Source of the DNA: Nonomuraea endophytica
GTDB taxonomy: Bacteria; Actinomycetota; Actinomycetes; Streptosporangiales; Streptosporangiaceae
Assembly (NCBI RefSeq): GCF_014203235.1
Contig: NZ_JACHIN010000002.1
Coordinates: 613,245 to 677,244 of the forward strand
DNA: 64,000 nt
Direction of reading: 5' to 3'
Shown here: positions 33,575 through 42,295 of the stretch, one piece after another
Layout of the letters: every line of letters starts with the position of its first letter
How positions within the stretch are numbered: position 1 is the stretch's first letter
Position numbers and translations under genes: made by a program
Notes under the pieces: generated by a model
The model's input: the letters and a program-made list of their open reading frames with translations, nothing else
Databases searched by the model: none
Told to the model about the DNA's origin: nothing

Positions 33575-34491
33575 CGACGGGCCTGACGGTGCTGGTGCCG
33601 TGCTTCAACGAAGGCGCCCAGGTGGACGTGGCCTACCGCGACCTCGTCGCCGAACTGTCCCCGATCGAGGACCTGGAGATCCTCTTCGTGGACGACGGCA
33701 GCTCCGACGACTCGCTGGCCCGGATGCGGGCTCTGGCCGAGGCCGATTCCCGGGTGCGCTACCTGTCCTTCACCCGCAACTTCGGCATCGACGCGGTCAT
33801 GGCTGCCGGGTTCTCCTACGCCGCCCAGCCGTGGACGGTGCAGTGCGACGCCGACTTACAGGTGCCGCCCTCGCAGATCTGGACGCTGCTCGCCAAGGCC
33901 GCCGAGGGGTACGACGTGGTCTTCGGCCACCGGGTCAACCGGCACGACCCGCTCGTGCGCAAGCTCGGCTCGCTCGGTCTGCACTGGTCGGCCCGCGCGG
34001 TGTTCAAGATCGGCATGCCGCGGGGGGCCTCCACCTTCCGGCTGGTCCGCACGCCGGTGGCCAGGACGATCAGCGACCTGCGCCTGCCGTGGTTCATGCC
34101 GGCCGTACCCCTGGTGGGGGCGCGGTACGCGGCGGTGAGCGTCACGCACCGCGAGCGCAGCGCCGGACGATCGAAGCTGCGGCTCGGCCGGCTGGCCGGG
34201 CACGCGTTCGAGCTGTTCTTCGGGTTCTCGTGGCGGCCGCTCAACCTGCTCTACCTGCTGGCGGCGCTCGGGCTCGTGGTCGCGGCGCTCGGCCTCACCG
34301 GGGCGCACCTCGCGCTGTCGGCGGTGACGCTGGCCGGGCTGGCGGTGGTCGGCCGCTACGTGCACCGGATCGCGCCCCGGCGTCCGCTCTTCTACGTGCG
34401 TGAGGCGAACGTGCCTTTACGCGGCGGGGACACCCTCACGGGCGGGGCGCCCTGCCCGCCGCCGCCGGTCGTCCTGAGCGACGCCGTGTAG
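33571..34491 (+). CDS. GT2 polyprenyl-phosphate-type glycosyltransferase, 306 aa
   Basis: GTG 33571 overlaps the flippase stop, with GGAG seven bases upstream. GT-A fold motifs are intact: LVPCFNEG at the start, FVDDGSSDDS (first Asp cluster), QCDADLQVPP (metal-binding DxD) and an SRSKLRLGRL-like basic loop (here RSAGRSKLRLGRL). Two C-terminal membrane helices (~228-265) resemble GtrB/DPM-type enzymes that load a sugar on undecaprenyl phosphate. The product most likely builds a lipid-linked sugar for transfer outside the cell. Its C-terminus is Pro-rich. It is the last gene of the operon. Confidence 0.88.
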   Translation: MTTGLTVLVPCFNEGAQVDVAYRDLVAELSPIEDLEILFVDDGSSDDSLARMRALAEADSRVRYLSFTRNFGIDAVMAAGFSYAAQPWTVQCDADLQVPPSQIWTLLAKAAEGYDVVFGHRVNRHDPLVRKLGSLGLHWSARAVFKIGMPRGASTFRLVRTPVARTISDLRLPWFMPAVPLVGARYAAVSVTHRERSAGRSKLRLGRLAGHAFELFFGFSWRPLNLLYLLAALGLVVAALGLTGAHLALSAVTLAGLAVVGRYVHRIAPRRPLFYVREANVPLRGGDTLTGGAPCPPPPVVLSDAV

Positions 34492-34502
34492 AAAGGGCCG
34501 GC

Positions 34503-35492
34503 TCAGGAGACGTCTTTGATCGAGCCGCGTTCGCGCAGCGTGGGCTGCTGGACGACGCGGCGGCGCTTCGGCCCGCCGTCGACCGCCGCGACCGCCAGGC
34601 GGACGGCGGCTCTGACGATGCTGCTGATGGCCCAGTCGACGGTGGTGAGGCCGGGGGTGAGCAGGCCGGACATCGGATGGTCGTCATAGCCCATCACCGA
34701 CACGTCGTCCGGGATCGACAGGCCCAGCTCGGCCGCCGCCGCGTAGACGCCGTAGGCGATGGAGTCGGAGAAGCAGAAGACGGCGCTCGGCCGGCCCTCC
34801 TCCAGGAGGCGGCGGGCCGCGGCGGTGGCGCCGGCCAGCTCGTAGGGGGCTGTGGTGACCTCCAGGTCGAGCCCCAGCCGCTCGGCCTCGGCGCTGACGT
34901 GGACGTCAGCCGGCCGGTCGGGGGTGCTGGGGCGGGTCGGGGTGAGCACCGCCACCCGGCGGTGGCCCAGCGCCTTGAGATGTTCCAGGGCCAGCGTCAC
35001 CCCGCGCCGGTTGTCGAAGACGACCTCGCCCGCCGTGCCCTCCAGCGAGTCGCCGATCGAGACCACGGGCAGCGACTCGCACAGCTCGGGCCAGAAGGCC
35101 GCGGCGGGGTCGACCGGCTGCACGATGAGCCCGTCGACACGCTGGTCGCGCAGCTGCTGGGCGAGCGCGCGCTCCCGGTCGGGGTCGCCGACCGCGTCGA
35201 GTATCAGCGCGTAGCGGTCCTTCTCCCGCAGGCCCCTGCTGATGCCGACGGCCAGGGACTGCTGCCACAGGTCTTCGAGCGATCCGCAGAGGACGCCGAT
35301 CATGCCGGTCCGGCCGCTGGCGAGGGCGCGGGCGATGGGGTCGGCCTCGTAGCCGAGTTCGGCGGCGGCGGCCCGCACGCGCTCCATCGTCTCCTCGGAG
35401 ACCTGCATGCCGCGCAGCGCATAGGAGACCGCGGCCGGTGACAGGCCTGTGGCCTGCGCCACTTCCTTGATGGTCGCTCTCTTGCGGGGCAT
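34503..35492 (-). CDS. LacI-family transcriptional regulator, 329 aa
   Basis: ATG 35492 (a TTG at 35495 is next to it). The N-terminal HTH is clear: TIKEVAQATGLSPAAVSYAL then a hinge (RVRAAAAELGYEAD). The ligand-binding domain is periplasmic-binding-like (GVTLALEHLKALGHRRVAVL, FSDSIAYGVYAAAAELG, VMGYDDHP). Two LacI-type operators lie ~60-95 bp upstream, in the intergenic region shared with the amidohydrolase operon. It should repress that operon and possibly itself in response to a small molecule. Confidence 0.95.
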   Translation of the reverse strand: MPRKRATIKEVAQATGLSPAAVSYALRGMQVSEETMERVRAAAAELGYEADPIARALASGRTGMIGVLCGSLEDLWQQSLAVGISRGLREKDRYALILDAVGDPDRERALAQQLRDQRVDGLIVQPVDPAAAFWPELCESLPVVSIGDSLEGTAGEVVFDNRRGVTLALEHLKALGHRRVAVLTPTRPSTPDRPADVHVSAEAERLGLDLEVTTAPYELAGATAAARRLLEEGRPSAVFCFSDSIAYGVYAAAAELGLSIPDDVSVMGYDDHPMSGLLTPGLTTVDWAISSIVRAAVRLAVAAVDGGPKRRRVVQQPTLRERGSIKDVS

Positions 35493-35549
35493 CAAGCCAG
35501 CCTATTGCGTGTGACCGACAGAAGGGCGCAGCGTTGACAGGACCCTAGG

Positions 35550-35587
35550 TGAAGCGGTTCACTGAACCGTATCAGTGAATCGCTTCA
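35550..35587. promoter_or_regulatory. Paired LacI operators, 16-bp inverted repeat
   Basis: TGAAGCGGTTCACTGA and TCAGTGAATCGCTTCA form 16-bp arms (15 match) around six bases. Inside, TGAAGCGGTTCA (35550-35561) and TGAATCGCTTCA (35576-35587) each resemble the LacI-family half-site pattern. The site lies between the LacI gene and the amidohydrolase operon, ideal for divergent repression. Confidence 0.7.
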
Positions 35588-35654
35588 CGCTTGTGTCTTC
35601 CGAGGCGGCGACGTTTACCTATATTATCAGTAGGAAATACAGGGAGGTGTGGCC

Positions 35655-36515
35655 GTGAGCATCGATGTGCATCAGCACCTGTGGACGCGTTCGTTCGTGG
35701 AGGCGCTGCGTGCGCGGACGGCCGCGCCGTACCTCGACGGGTGGACGCTCATCCTGGACGGCGAGCCGCCGTACGAGGTGAACCCGGCCGACCACGACCC
35801 CGACACCCGCGAGACCGGCGAGCTCGCGCTCGTGTCGCTGTCCAGCCCGCTCGGCATCGAGGCGCTGCCGCCCGAGGAGTCCTGGCCGCTCATCGAGGCC
35901 TACCACGACGGCGTGCTGGAGCTGCCCGAGCGCTTCGGCGCCTGGGCGGCCACCTGCCACAGCGAGCCCGATCCGGCCCGCCTGGCCAAGGACCTCGACC
36001 GCGGCTTCGCCGGACTGCAGATCCCGGCCACCGCCGAGCCGCTCGACGAACTGCTCGACGTGCTCGTGGAGCGGGACCTGCCCCTGCTCGTCCACCCCGG
36101 TCCGGCCGCGGGCAGCCCGGGGCGCCCGTCCTGGTGGCCGGCGGTCGTGCCGTACGTGCAGCAGATGCACGCGGCCTGGTACCACTTCCACGCCGTGGTG
36201 CGCCCGCGCCACCCGAAGCTGCGCGTCTGCTTCACGCTGCTCGCGGGCCTGGCGCCGCTGCACTCCGAACGCCTCATCGCCAGAGGCGGCCAGAACCGCG
36301 GCCTGGTCGACCCCGGCTTCTTCGTGGAGACCTCGAGTTACGGCCCGCGCGCGATCGACGCGATCGTCCGCGAGCTCGGCGTCGACGTCGTCGTCAACGG
36401 CTCCGACGCCCCCTACGCCACGGCCCCCGACCCGGGCCTGGGCAACGCGGCGGCACACGCCATCCGCGTGACCAACCCCCGTCGTCTACTCGGCAGAAAG
36501 GAGAACCGCACATGA
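35655..36515 (+). CDS. Amidohydrolase-2 family metal-dependent hydrolase, 286 aa
   Basis: GTG 35655 is chosen because GGGAGG lies seven bases upstream (GTG 35649 is too close to it). The start SIDVHQHLWTRSF has the HxH metal-binding pattern of TIM-barrel amidohydrolases; LPLLVHPGPAAGSP gives a later His, HPKLRVCFTLLAGLA and VVNGSDAPYATA the terminal Asp. These enzymes act on amide, lactone or decarboxylation substrates with a divalent metal. It overlaps the cupin gene by four bases (ATGA), so the two probably act in one pathway. Confidence 0.82.
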   Translation: MSIDVHQHLWTRSFVEALRARTAAPYLDGWTLILDGEPPYEVNPADHDPDTRETGELALVSLSSPLGIEALPPEESWPLIEAYHDGVLELPERFGAWAATCHSEPDPARLAKDLDRGFAGLQIPATAEPLDELLDVLVERDLPLLVHPGPAAGSPGRPSWWPAVVPYVQQMHAAWYHFHAVVRPRHPKLRVCFTLLAGLAPLHSERLIARGGQNRGLVDPGFFVETSSYGPRAIDAIVRELGVDVVVNGSDAPYATAPDPGLGNAAAHAIRVTNPRRLLGRKENRT

Positions 36516-37084
36516 GCACGCGACTGGTCAACACAGCCGAGCTCCCCAGCGAGGCAACCCAGACACAGGACGGGGGCACCTGCACCAATCTTCCTGAGCG
36601 CGCCCTCGACCGGCGCGAGCTGCGCGAACTCGTCAACGACCTGGCCGCCAACCCGGACGGATGGCAGGAGCTCGTCGACTTCCCGCAGGACGGCGGCCGC
36701 CACTACGCCTCGCTCTACCGCGACGCCTACGTGGACGTGTGGCTCCTGTGCTGGCGTCCCGAGGACGACACCGGCTGGCACGACCACGACATCAGCTCCG
36801 GCGCCGTGCACGTGGTGCAGGGCGCGCTGCTGGAGTGCAACCCGCGCATCGGCGGCGAACACCTGGAGACGGTGGTGGGCGAGGGCCAGTCGTTCTCGTT
36901 CGGCCCCGACCACATCCACCGCCTCAACGGCGCCACCTCGCACAGCGTCTCGATCCACGCCTACTCGCCGCCGCTGTGGCGGCTCGGCCAGTACTCGATC
37001 GACGACGGCGGCGTGATGCGCCGCACGTCGGTGAGCTACGCCGACGAACTGCGCCCGCTCGACTCCGCCGCCGAGGTGGCCTGA
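36512..37084 (+). CDS. Cysteine dioxygenase-like cupin, 190 aa
   Basis: ATG 36512 overlaps the amidohydrolase stop. A cupin core similar to CDO type I: TGWHDHDISSGAVHVVQG carries the His-x-His iron ligands and DHIHRLNGATSHS the third His. The CDO Cys-Tyr crosslink Cys is not obvious in the expected place. Such enzymes oxidise a thiol (cysteine or 3-mercaptopropionate) to a sulfinate with O2. Together with the amidohydrolase this suggests degradation of an S- or N-containing small molecule, controlled by the LacI repressor. Substrate not identifiable. Confidence 0.8.
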   Translation: MSTRLVNTAELPSEATQTQDGGTCTNLPERALDRRELRELVNDLAANPDGWQELVDFPQDGGRHYASLYRDAYVDVWLLCWRPEDDTGWHDHDISSGAVHVVQGALLECNPRIGGEHLETVVGEGQSFSFGPDHIHRLNGATSHSVSIHAYSPPLWRLGQYSIDDGGVMRRTSVSYADELRPLDSAAEVA

Positions 37085-37091
37085 CCCCGGC

Positions 37092-38180
37092 TCAGCCGCG
37101 CCCGCTGATGACGGCCCGGCCCATGGCCGGGTCGTCGCAGAACGCGCCGTCGATGCCCAGCGACACCAGCTTGGACAGGAAGCCCATCACGTCACCGGTC
37201 GCCCGCGCGTAGACGGGGCTGGCCGGGTTGCCGAGGCGGTGGTCCAGCGGGAGCTGGGAGTTCTCGTTGCGGATCGTCCAGATGTGCACGTCCAGGCGGG
37301 CCCGGTGCGCGTCCTTCACCAGCGTGGTCGGCGGCTGCAGGCGGCCGTCGGCGCCCACCGGGAGGATGCGGCGCGTGTCCACGCCGACGCCGTTGGCGTA
37401 GGAGGCCACCTCGCGCAGGCCCTGCGGCTTCACCATGTCGTCGTAGGTGCGCGGGTCGCCGGAGGCCGTCCAGTCGTACGGCTTGCCGCCGAAGGTGATC
37501 AGCTGGATCAGCGGCAGCCGGGTCTTGGAGCGCATCTCGCGCAGGTTGGCGGTCTCGAAGGACTGGATGAACGCCTTGCGCACCCGGTAGCGGCCGAGGA
37601 TCTCCAGGAGGGGCTCCTCCAGGGACAGCCCGACGGAGTCGAAGTAGGTCGGGTGCTTGGTCTCGGGGTAGACGCCCACGCGGTGGCGCTGGGCGAGCTG
37701 GACGACCTCTTCGAAGGTGGGGATCTCGGCCAGGCCGTCGAAGGCGGTGTTGTCGGGCCGCAGGTCCGGGATGCGTTCCTTGGCGCGCAGGGTCTTGAGC
37801 TCGGCGAGCGTGAAGTCCTCGGTGAACCAGCCGGTCACGGGACGGCCGTCGATCGTCTTGGTGGTGCGGCGGTGGGCGAACTCGGTGTGGGCGGCGACGT
37901 CGGTGGTGCCGGAGATCTCGTTCTCGTGCCGGGCGACGAGCACGTGGTCCTTGGTGGACACGAGGTCGGGCTCGATGTAGTCGGCGCCCATCGCGATCGC
38001 GGCCTCGTACGACAGGAGGGTGTGCTCGGGGCGGTGGGCGCTGGCGCCCCGGTGCCCGATGACGACCGGCTCCTTGGGCGAGTGAGCCGCGACGGGCTCC
38101 GATGAGATCAGCACGACGGCGACCGTAACACCGGCCAGCACCTTGCCCCATAATCTGCCCAAAAATCGCTGCTGCATCAT
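37092..38180 (-). CDS. Secreted glycerophosphodiester phosphodiesterase, 362 aa
   Basis: ATG 38180 (a second ATG is next). A signal peptide of ~32 residues (VLAGVTVAVVLISSEPVAA, cut likely after AHS) precedes the GDPD TIM barrel: VIGHRGASAHRPEHT with the catalytic His, YIEPDLVSTKDH with the metal-binding Glu/Asp and ARHENEISGTTDV. It releases glycerol-3-phosphate from glycerophosphodiesters for phosphate or carbon supply. It stands alone between the amidohydrolase operon and the FhuF-like gene. No Pho-box examined. Family length (~340-370 aa) fits. Confidence 0.93.
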   Translation of the reverse strand: MMQQRFLGRLWGKVLAGVTVAVVLISSEPVAAHSPKEPVVIGHRGASAHRPEHTLLSYEAAIAMGADYIEPDLVSTKDHVLVARHENEISGTTDVAAHTEFAHRRTTKTIDGRPVTGWFTEDFTLAELKTLRAKERIPDLRPDNTAFDGLAEIPTFEEVVQLAQRHRVGVYPETKHPTYFDSVGLSLEEPLLEILGRYRVRKAFIQSFETANLREMRSKTRLPLIQLITFGGKPYDWTASGDPRTYDDMVKPQGLREVASYANGVGVDTRRILPVGADGRLQPPTTLVKDAHRARLDVHIWTIRNENSQLPLDHRLGNPASPVYARATGDVMGFLSKLVSLGIDGAFCDDPAMGRAVISGRG

Positions 38181-38200
38181 GCCGCGCAGAGTAGACCTGC

Positions 38201-38863
38201 TTAGTTACGCGCGAGAACACAGCAGGTGGAACACGGCTCAACATCCGGAAGCGTGATCCACAGGCAGCAGGTCTTGCGGAAGTAGCCGTCGCCCGAGGGG
38301 GTGAGCAGCCCGTCCACGGGCTTGCCGATCTCGCGCAGCAGCGTCATGTAGTCGCCCTTGACGACCTGGGTGAGCGGGTGCGCGACGGCCTCGGCGGTGG
38401 AGCCCCACAGCGTGCGCTCGCCGACCCTGGCCATCCGGCTGAGGATTTTGACCAGCGGCGCCTGGGATTCGGCCACCGCCCCCGCGATCGCCTCCGAGCC
38501 CGTCCCCCACGTGATCCGCGAGGCCCCGATGGTCACACCGGCGTCGGAGACCTTGAAATACGTGTCCCGAAATTTCATGACCGGCACCCGCCCGTCCAGC
38601 GCCCACCCCAGCGCCATCGGGAACATGTGCCAATACCCGTAGGTCTTCCACAACAGCGCCGCGCCGACGTGGCGTGGCGCGTTCCAGCGCCCCGCCGTCC
38701 GCTCCACAAGCTCCCCCATCAGCGTGTACGGCTCCCGCACCAGCTCGGAGACGGCGGTCCAGCTGTCGTCGGGCTCGATCTCCAGCCCGGGATCCACCCC
38801 GAGCACCCCGCCACGGCCCTCGGCGACCCGCTGGAGCACCTCCGTCAGCACCGAACCCTCCAT
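38201..38863 (-). CDS. FhuF-like 2Fe-2S ferric-siderophore reductase, 220 aa
   Basis: ATG 38863. The C-terminal cysteines read TCCLWITLPDVEPCSTCCV, the CC-x10-C-x2-C pattern that holds the [2Fe-2S] cluster in FhuF-type siderophore reductases. The remainder (LLWKTYGYWHMFPMALGW) is the usual helical part. It removes Fe from ferric siderophores in the cytoplasm. An iron-box operator (38868-38886) sits immediately upstream, overlapping the end of the MFS gene, which strongly supports repression by an IdeR/DmdR1-type regulator under iron-replete conditions. Siderophore synthesis genes are not in the window. Confidence 0.93.
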   Translation of the reverse strand: MEGSVLTEVLQRVAEGRGGVLGVDPGLEIEPDDSWTAVSELVREPYTLMGELVERTAGRWNAPRHVGAALLWKTYGYWHMFPMALGWALDGRVPVMKFRDTYFKVSDAGVTIGASRITWGTGSEAIAGAVAESQAPLVKILSRMARVGERTLWGSTAEAVAHPLTQVVKGDYMTLLREIGKPVDGLLTPSGDGYFRKTCCLWITLPDVEPCSTCCVLARN

Positions 38864-38867
38864 GCCT

Positions 38868-38886
38868 ATAGGTTAGCCTTACCTAA
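38868..38886. promoter_or_regulatory. IdeR/DmdR1-type iron box
   Basis: ATAGGTTAGCCTTACCTAA matches 16 of 19 bases of the IdeR/DmdR1 consensus TTAGGTTAGGCTAACCTAA. It sits 5-23 bp upstream of the FhuF-like start, over its ribosome site, and overlaps the MFS stop codon. Iron repression of the FhuF-like gene is expected. Confidence 0.8.
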
Positions 38887-40039
38887 ACGTAGCAGGCCGT
38901 CCCGCGAGCCATCCCACGACGAGCTGCACCACCAGGATCGCCATGCCCACGCCGAGCGGCGCCGTCCACCCGCCCGAGCTCTGCCGCAGCGCCCCGAACA
39001 GCACCGGACCCACCGCGGCCAGCACGTACCCCACCGACTGCGCCACCGCCGACAACGCCGTCACCGCCGTCGGATCGGGCGCCCGCAGCGTGATCAGCAG
39101 CAGCGCCAGCCCGAACGCCGCCCCCTGCCCCACGCCCAGCACGATCATCCACAGCCAGGGGACGGTGACCGGCGCCACCAGCAGCCCGAGGTACCCGGCC
39201 ATGGTGAGCAGCACGGCGGCGGCCACGTAGCCCGACTGCGAGCGCCGCCGCCCCGCCAGCACCGGCACCGCGAACGTGGCGCCCACCTGCACGAGCGTCG
39301 TCATGCTGAGCAGGTATCCGGACTGGTCGGCGGGGAGCCCGGCCTCCAGGAAGACGGTCGGCAGCCAGGCCAGGATCACGTAGAAGGTGAGCGACTGCAG
39401 GCCCATGAGGCCGGTGACGTACCAGGTGATCCGGCTGCGGACGACCGCGCGGAAGGGCCTCGGGCCGTTCTGCGCGGCGGCCTGCTTGCCCAGCGCCTGC
39501 GGCAGCCAGAGCAGCGCGGCGGCCAGCGCGGGCAACGCGATCATGGCCGAGACGCCGCGCCAGCCGTACCCTGTGGATCTCTCCAGGGGGATCATGAGCG
39601 CGGAGGCGGTCGCCGCGCCCGCGCTCGCGGCTGAGCTGTAGACGCCGGTGAAGAGGTTGACGCGGCCGGGGAAGTGCTGTTTGACGATGCCGGGCATGAC
39701 GACGTTCATGACCGCGATGGCGGTGGCTGCGACCGCGGCGCCGGCGTACAGGGCGGGCGCGCCGTCGAGGGTGCGCAGGACCACGCCGAGAGCGAGCACG
39801 AGCAGCCCGGCCAGCAGCGTGCGGTCGAGGCCGATGCGGCGGGCCAGCACCGGCGCGAGCGGCCCGAAGACGCCCAGGCAGACGATCATGACGGTGGTGA
39901 TCGCGCCGCCGCCCGCGGGGGTGAGGCCGACGTCGGTCATGATCTCGTCCAGCAGCGGGGAGACGCCCGCGATGGCCGGCCGCAAGTTCAGCGCGGCGAG
40001 CACGAATCCGGCGACGAGCAGTGCGAACCTGAACGACAT
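38879..40039 (-). CDS. MFS transporter, CynX/NimT-like, 386 aa
   Basis: ATG 40039; the stop overlaps the iron box of the following gene. Twelve membrane helices over 386 residues with an N-terminal helix FALLVAGFVLAALNLRPAI and a RRIGLDRTLLAGLLVLALG loop-helix, as in the CynX/NimT group of MFS exporters (cyanate/2-nitroimidazole related). Substrate unknown. It faces a LacI regulator across a 69-bp gap that contains the TGACAACGTTGTCT palindrome, so it may also be controlled by that repressor. Confidence 0.85.
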   Translation of the reverse strand: MSFRFALLVAGFVLAALNLRPAIAGVSPLLDEIMTDVGLTPAGGGAITTVMIVCLGVFGPLAPVLARRIGLDRTLLAGLLVLALGVVLRTLDGAPALYAGAAVAATAIAVMNVVMPGIVKQHFPGRVNLFTGVYSSAASAGAATASALMIPLERSTGYGWRGVSAMIALPALAAALLWLPQALGKQAAAQNGPRPFRAVVRSRITWYVTGLMGLQSLTFYVILAWLPTVFLEAGLPADQSGYLLSMTTLVQVGATFAVPVLAGRRRSQSGYVAAAVLLTMAGYLGLLVAPVTVPWLWMIVLGVGQGAAFGLALLLITLRAPDPTAVTALSAVAQSVGYVLAAVGPVLFGALRQSSGGWTAPLGVGMAILVVQLVVGWLAGRPATFR

Positions 40040-40065
40040 AGGGGATCTACTCTCGCATAACCTCC

Positions 40066-40079
40066 TGACAACGTTGTCT
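40066..40079. promoter_or_regulatory. LacI-type operator, copy 1
   Basis: TGACAACGTTGTCT, with the 12-base core GACAACGTTGTC a perfect dyad, lies between the MFS gene and the LacI gene. A fuller copy, TGACAACGTTGTCA, occurs at 55303-55316 upstream of a sugar ABC importer. Confidence 0.65.
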
Positions 40080-40108
40080 AGGGGTGCCGCTTGAGAAATG
40101 ATCGCATC

Positions 40109-41098
40109 GTGAGACCGACGATGAAGGACGTCGCCTCGGCCGCCGGAGTCGCGCTTAAGACTGTATCGCGGGTGGTCAACGGCGAACCCGGCGTGAACCC
40201 GACCACCGCCGAGCGGGTGCGCGCGGCCATCGACGCGCTCGGCTACAGCCGCAACGAGAGCGCCAGAGTCCTGCGCCAGGGCCGCACCGCCACGGTCGGC
40301 CTGGTCATCGAGGACATCTCCGACCCCTTCTACTCCGGTCTCGGCCGGGCCGTCGAGCAGGTCGCGATCGCCCACGGCTGCCTGCTGCTGAGTGGCTCCT
40401 CCGGCGAGAACCCGGAGCGCGAGCGGGAGCTGGTCCGCACGTTCTGCGCGCGCCGCGTGGACGGGCTGATCGTGGTCCCGGCCGGTGACGACCATTCCTA
40501 CCTGCGGCCCGAGCTCGACGCCGGCACGCCCGCGGTCTTCGTGGACCGGCCGCCCGGCCCCGAGATCGACGTGGACACCGTGCTGTGCGACAACGCGGGC
40601 GGCGCCCGGCTGGCCGTCGCGCACCTGCGGCGGGCGGGGCACCGGCGCATCGCCTTCCTCGGCGACAGCCCGTCCATCTTCACCGCGGCCGAGCGGCTGA
40701 AGGGCTACCGCGCGGCGCTGGGCGGGTTGTTCGACCCGGCGCTGGTCTCGATGCGCGCCCCCGACCTGGCCGGCACCGGCGCCGACCTGGAACACATGCT
40801 CGGCCTGCCCGACCCGCCGACCGCGGTGTTCACCGGCAACGGGCGGCTGACCGTCACCACGCTGAGGACGCTGCGCGGGCGGCCGCTCGCGCTGGTCGGC
40901 TTCGACGACTTCGAACTGGCCGACCTGCTCACGCCGGGCGTGACCGTGGTCGCCCAGGATCCGGCCGGGCTCGGCCGGGTGGCCTCCGAGCTGCTGTTCC
41001 GCCGCCTGGCCGGTGATCGCGGCCCGGCCCAGCACCTCCAGCTCCCGGTGCGCCTCATCGCCCGCGGATCAGGCGAGCAGTCCCCCTCAGATTCCTGA
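40109..41098 (+). CDS. LacI-family transcriptional regulator, 329 aa
   Basis: GTG 40109 fits the HTH start (RPTMKDVASAAGVALKTVSR); TTG 40091 and ATG 40121 are alternatives and none has a clear ribosome site. The HTH and hinge (RVRAAIDALGYSRNE) precede a sugar-binding domain (GLVIEDISDPFYSGLGRAVE, AGHRRIAFLGD, GFDDFELADLL). The operator copy at 40066 lies just upstream, and a perfect copy at 55303 precedes the sugar importer, making these the likely targets. Its 3' end overlaps the convergent MFS gene by 12 bp. Confidence 0.94.
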   Translation: MRPTMKDVASAAGVALKTVSRVVNGEPGVNPTTAERVRAAIDALGYSRNESARVLRQGRTATVGLVIEDISDPFYSGLGRAVEQVAIAHGCLLLSGSSGENPERERELVRTFCARRVDGLIVVPAGDDHSYLRPELDAGTPAVFVDRPPGPEIDVDTVLCDNAGGARLAVAHLRRAGHRRIAFLGDSPSIFTAAERLKGYRAALGGLFDPALVSMRAPDLAGTGADLEHMLGLPDPPTAVFTGNGRLTVTTLRTLRGRPLALVGFDDFELADLLTPGVTVVAQDPAGLGRVASELLFRRLAGDRGPAQHLQLPVRLIARGSGEQSPSDS

Positions 41099-42295
41099 AC
41101 GGCGGGCAGTCCCCTTCAGCTGCCTGAACAGGGCCAGCGCCACCACGACCCCCGCCGCGCCGCCGATGACCATGGCCGCCGGCGGGCCGGTCAGCTCGCC
41201 CACGCCGCCCACGATCGCCGCCCCCGCCGCCTGCCCGGTCATCAGCCCCGCCGACTGCAGGCCGAACGCCTGCCCGCGCACGTGCTCGGGCACCGCCTCC
41301 AGGAAGCGCCGCTGGAGCCCGAGCTGATAGGCCAGCCCGGCCGCCGCGCACGCCGACAGCACCGACGCCCACACCACCCCCGGTTCCAGGACGAAGAACA
41401 ACCAGGGCACGCCGAGCAGCACAGCGAGCGGCAGCGACAGCCGTTCACGCAGGGACGGCGCGGCGAAGCGCCCCACGACGAACTCCCCCACCGCCATGCC
41501 CACCGCCGCCGCGGCGAGCACCACGCCCGCCTGCCCCTGCCCGCCCATGTACGGCACGACCATCGCCTCCGGCCCGGCCAGGCACAGCACCGGCAGCCAT
41601 CCGGCCAGCAGCAGCCCGCGTACCGAGCGATCGGCGAGCAGTTCCCTGTTCACCCGCAGCGTGGCGCGCACCGCGCCGCGCTCGCCGACCTGCCGAGCCC
41701 CCCGGTACGGCAGGCCGAGCCGCAGCACCAGCGCGGCCGCCAGCGAAAGACCGGCGGTCACCGCCAGCGCCCCGTGCGCCCCGGTCCAGGCCAGGAACGC
41801 CCCGCCCAGCGCCAGCCCGCCGACCTGGGCCCCGGCGGAGGTCACCCCCATCAGCGACCTGGCCAGCACAAAAGCGTCACCCGGCAGCACGTCGGGCAGC
41901 ATCGCGCTGCGCGCCGCCCCGAACACCGGCGAGAACAGCCCGGTCACCAGCACCAGCGCGAGCATCGCCCACACCGGCAGCCCGGCGAAAGCCAGCAGCA
42001 GGCAGACGACCACCCTGACCAGCTCACCGGCGATCATCAGCGCCCGCGGCGGCAGCCGGTCGGCCAGCGACAGCAGGAACATGCCGCCGAAGATGTAGGG
42101 CAGCCAGCCCGCCATATAGGCCGCCGCCGACAGGCCGGGCGAGCCGCTCTGGGCGTAGACGAGCACCGACAGCGCCAGCATCTTGATCGAGTCACCGGCG
42201 ATCATCAGCGCGAAGCTGCCGAACAGCACCCGGAACTCGCGCACGGCGAAGACCTCGCCGAACGTGGCGCCGCGCTCACTCGTCTGGGACAACAC
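41087..42295 (-). CDS. MFS transporter, 402 aa
   Basis: Start uncertain: GTG 42295 is listed; TTG 42292, three bases later, has better spacing to AAGGAG; a GTG at 42355 is possible but lacks a site. Twelve hydrophobic helices, with VFAVREFRVLFGSFALMIAG at the start and an internal ADRSVRGLLLAGWLPVLCL, give an MFS exporter of the drug or macrolide-efflux type. It is divergent from an ArsR-like regulator, with an inverted repeat between the two, the usual regulator-efflux pairing. Substrate unknown. Confidence 0.85.
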   Translation of the reverse strand: MLSQTSERGATFGEVFAVREFRVLFGSFALMIAGDSIKMLALSVLVYAQSGSPGLSAAAYMAGWLPYIFGGMFLLSLADRLPPRALMIAGELVRVVVCLLLAFAGLPVWAMLALVLVTGLFSPVFGAARSAMLPDVLPGDAFVLARSLMGVTSAGAQVGGLALGGAFLAWTGAHGALAVTAGLSLAAALVLRLGLPYRGARQVGERGAVRATLRVNRELLADRSVRGLLLAGWLPVLCLAGPEAMVVPYMGGQGQAGVVLAAAAVGMAVGEFVVGRFAAPSLRERLSLPLAVLLGVPWLFFVLEPGVVWASVLSACAAAGLAYQLGLQRRFLEAVPEHVRGQAFGLQSAGLMTGQAAGAAIVGGVGELTGPPAAMVIGGAAGVVVALALFRQLKGTARRSGI

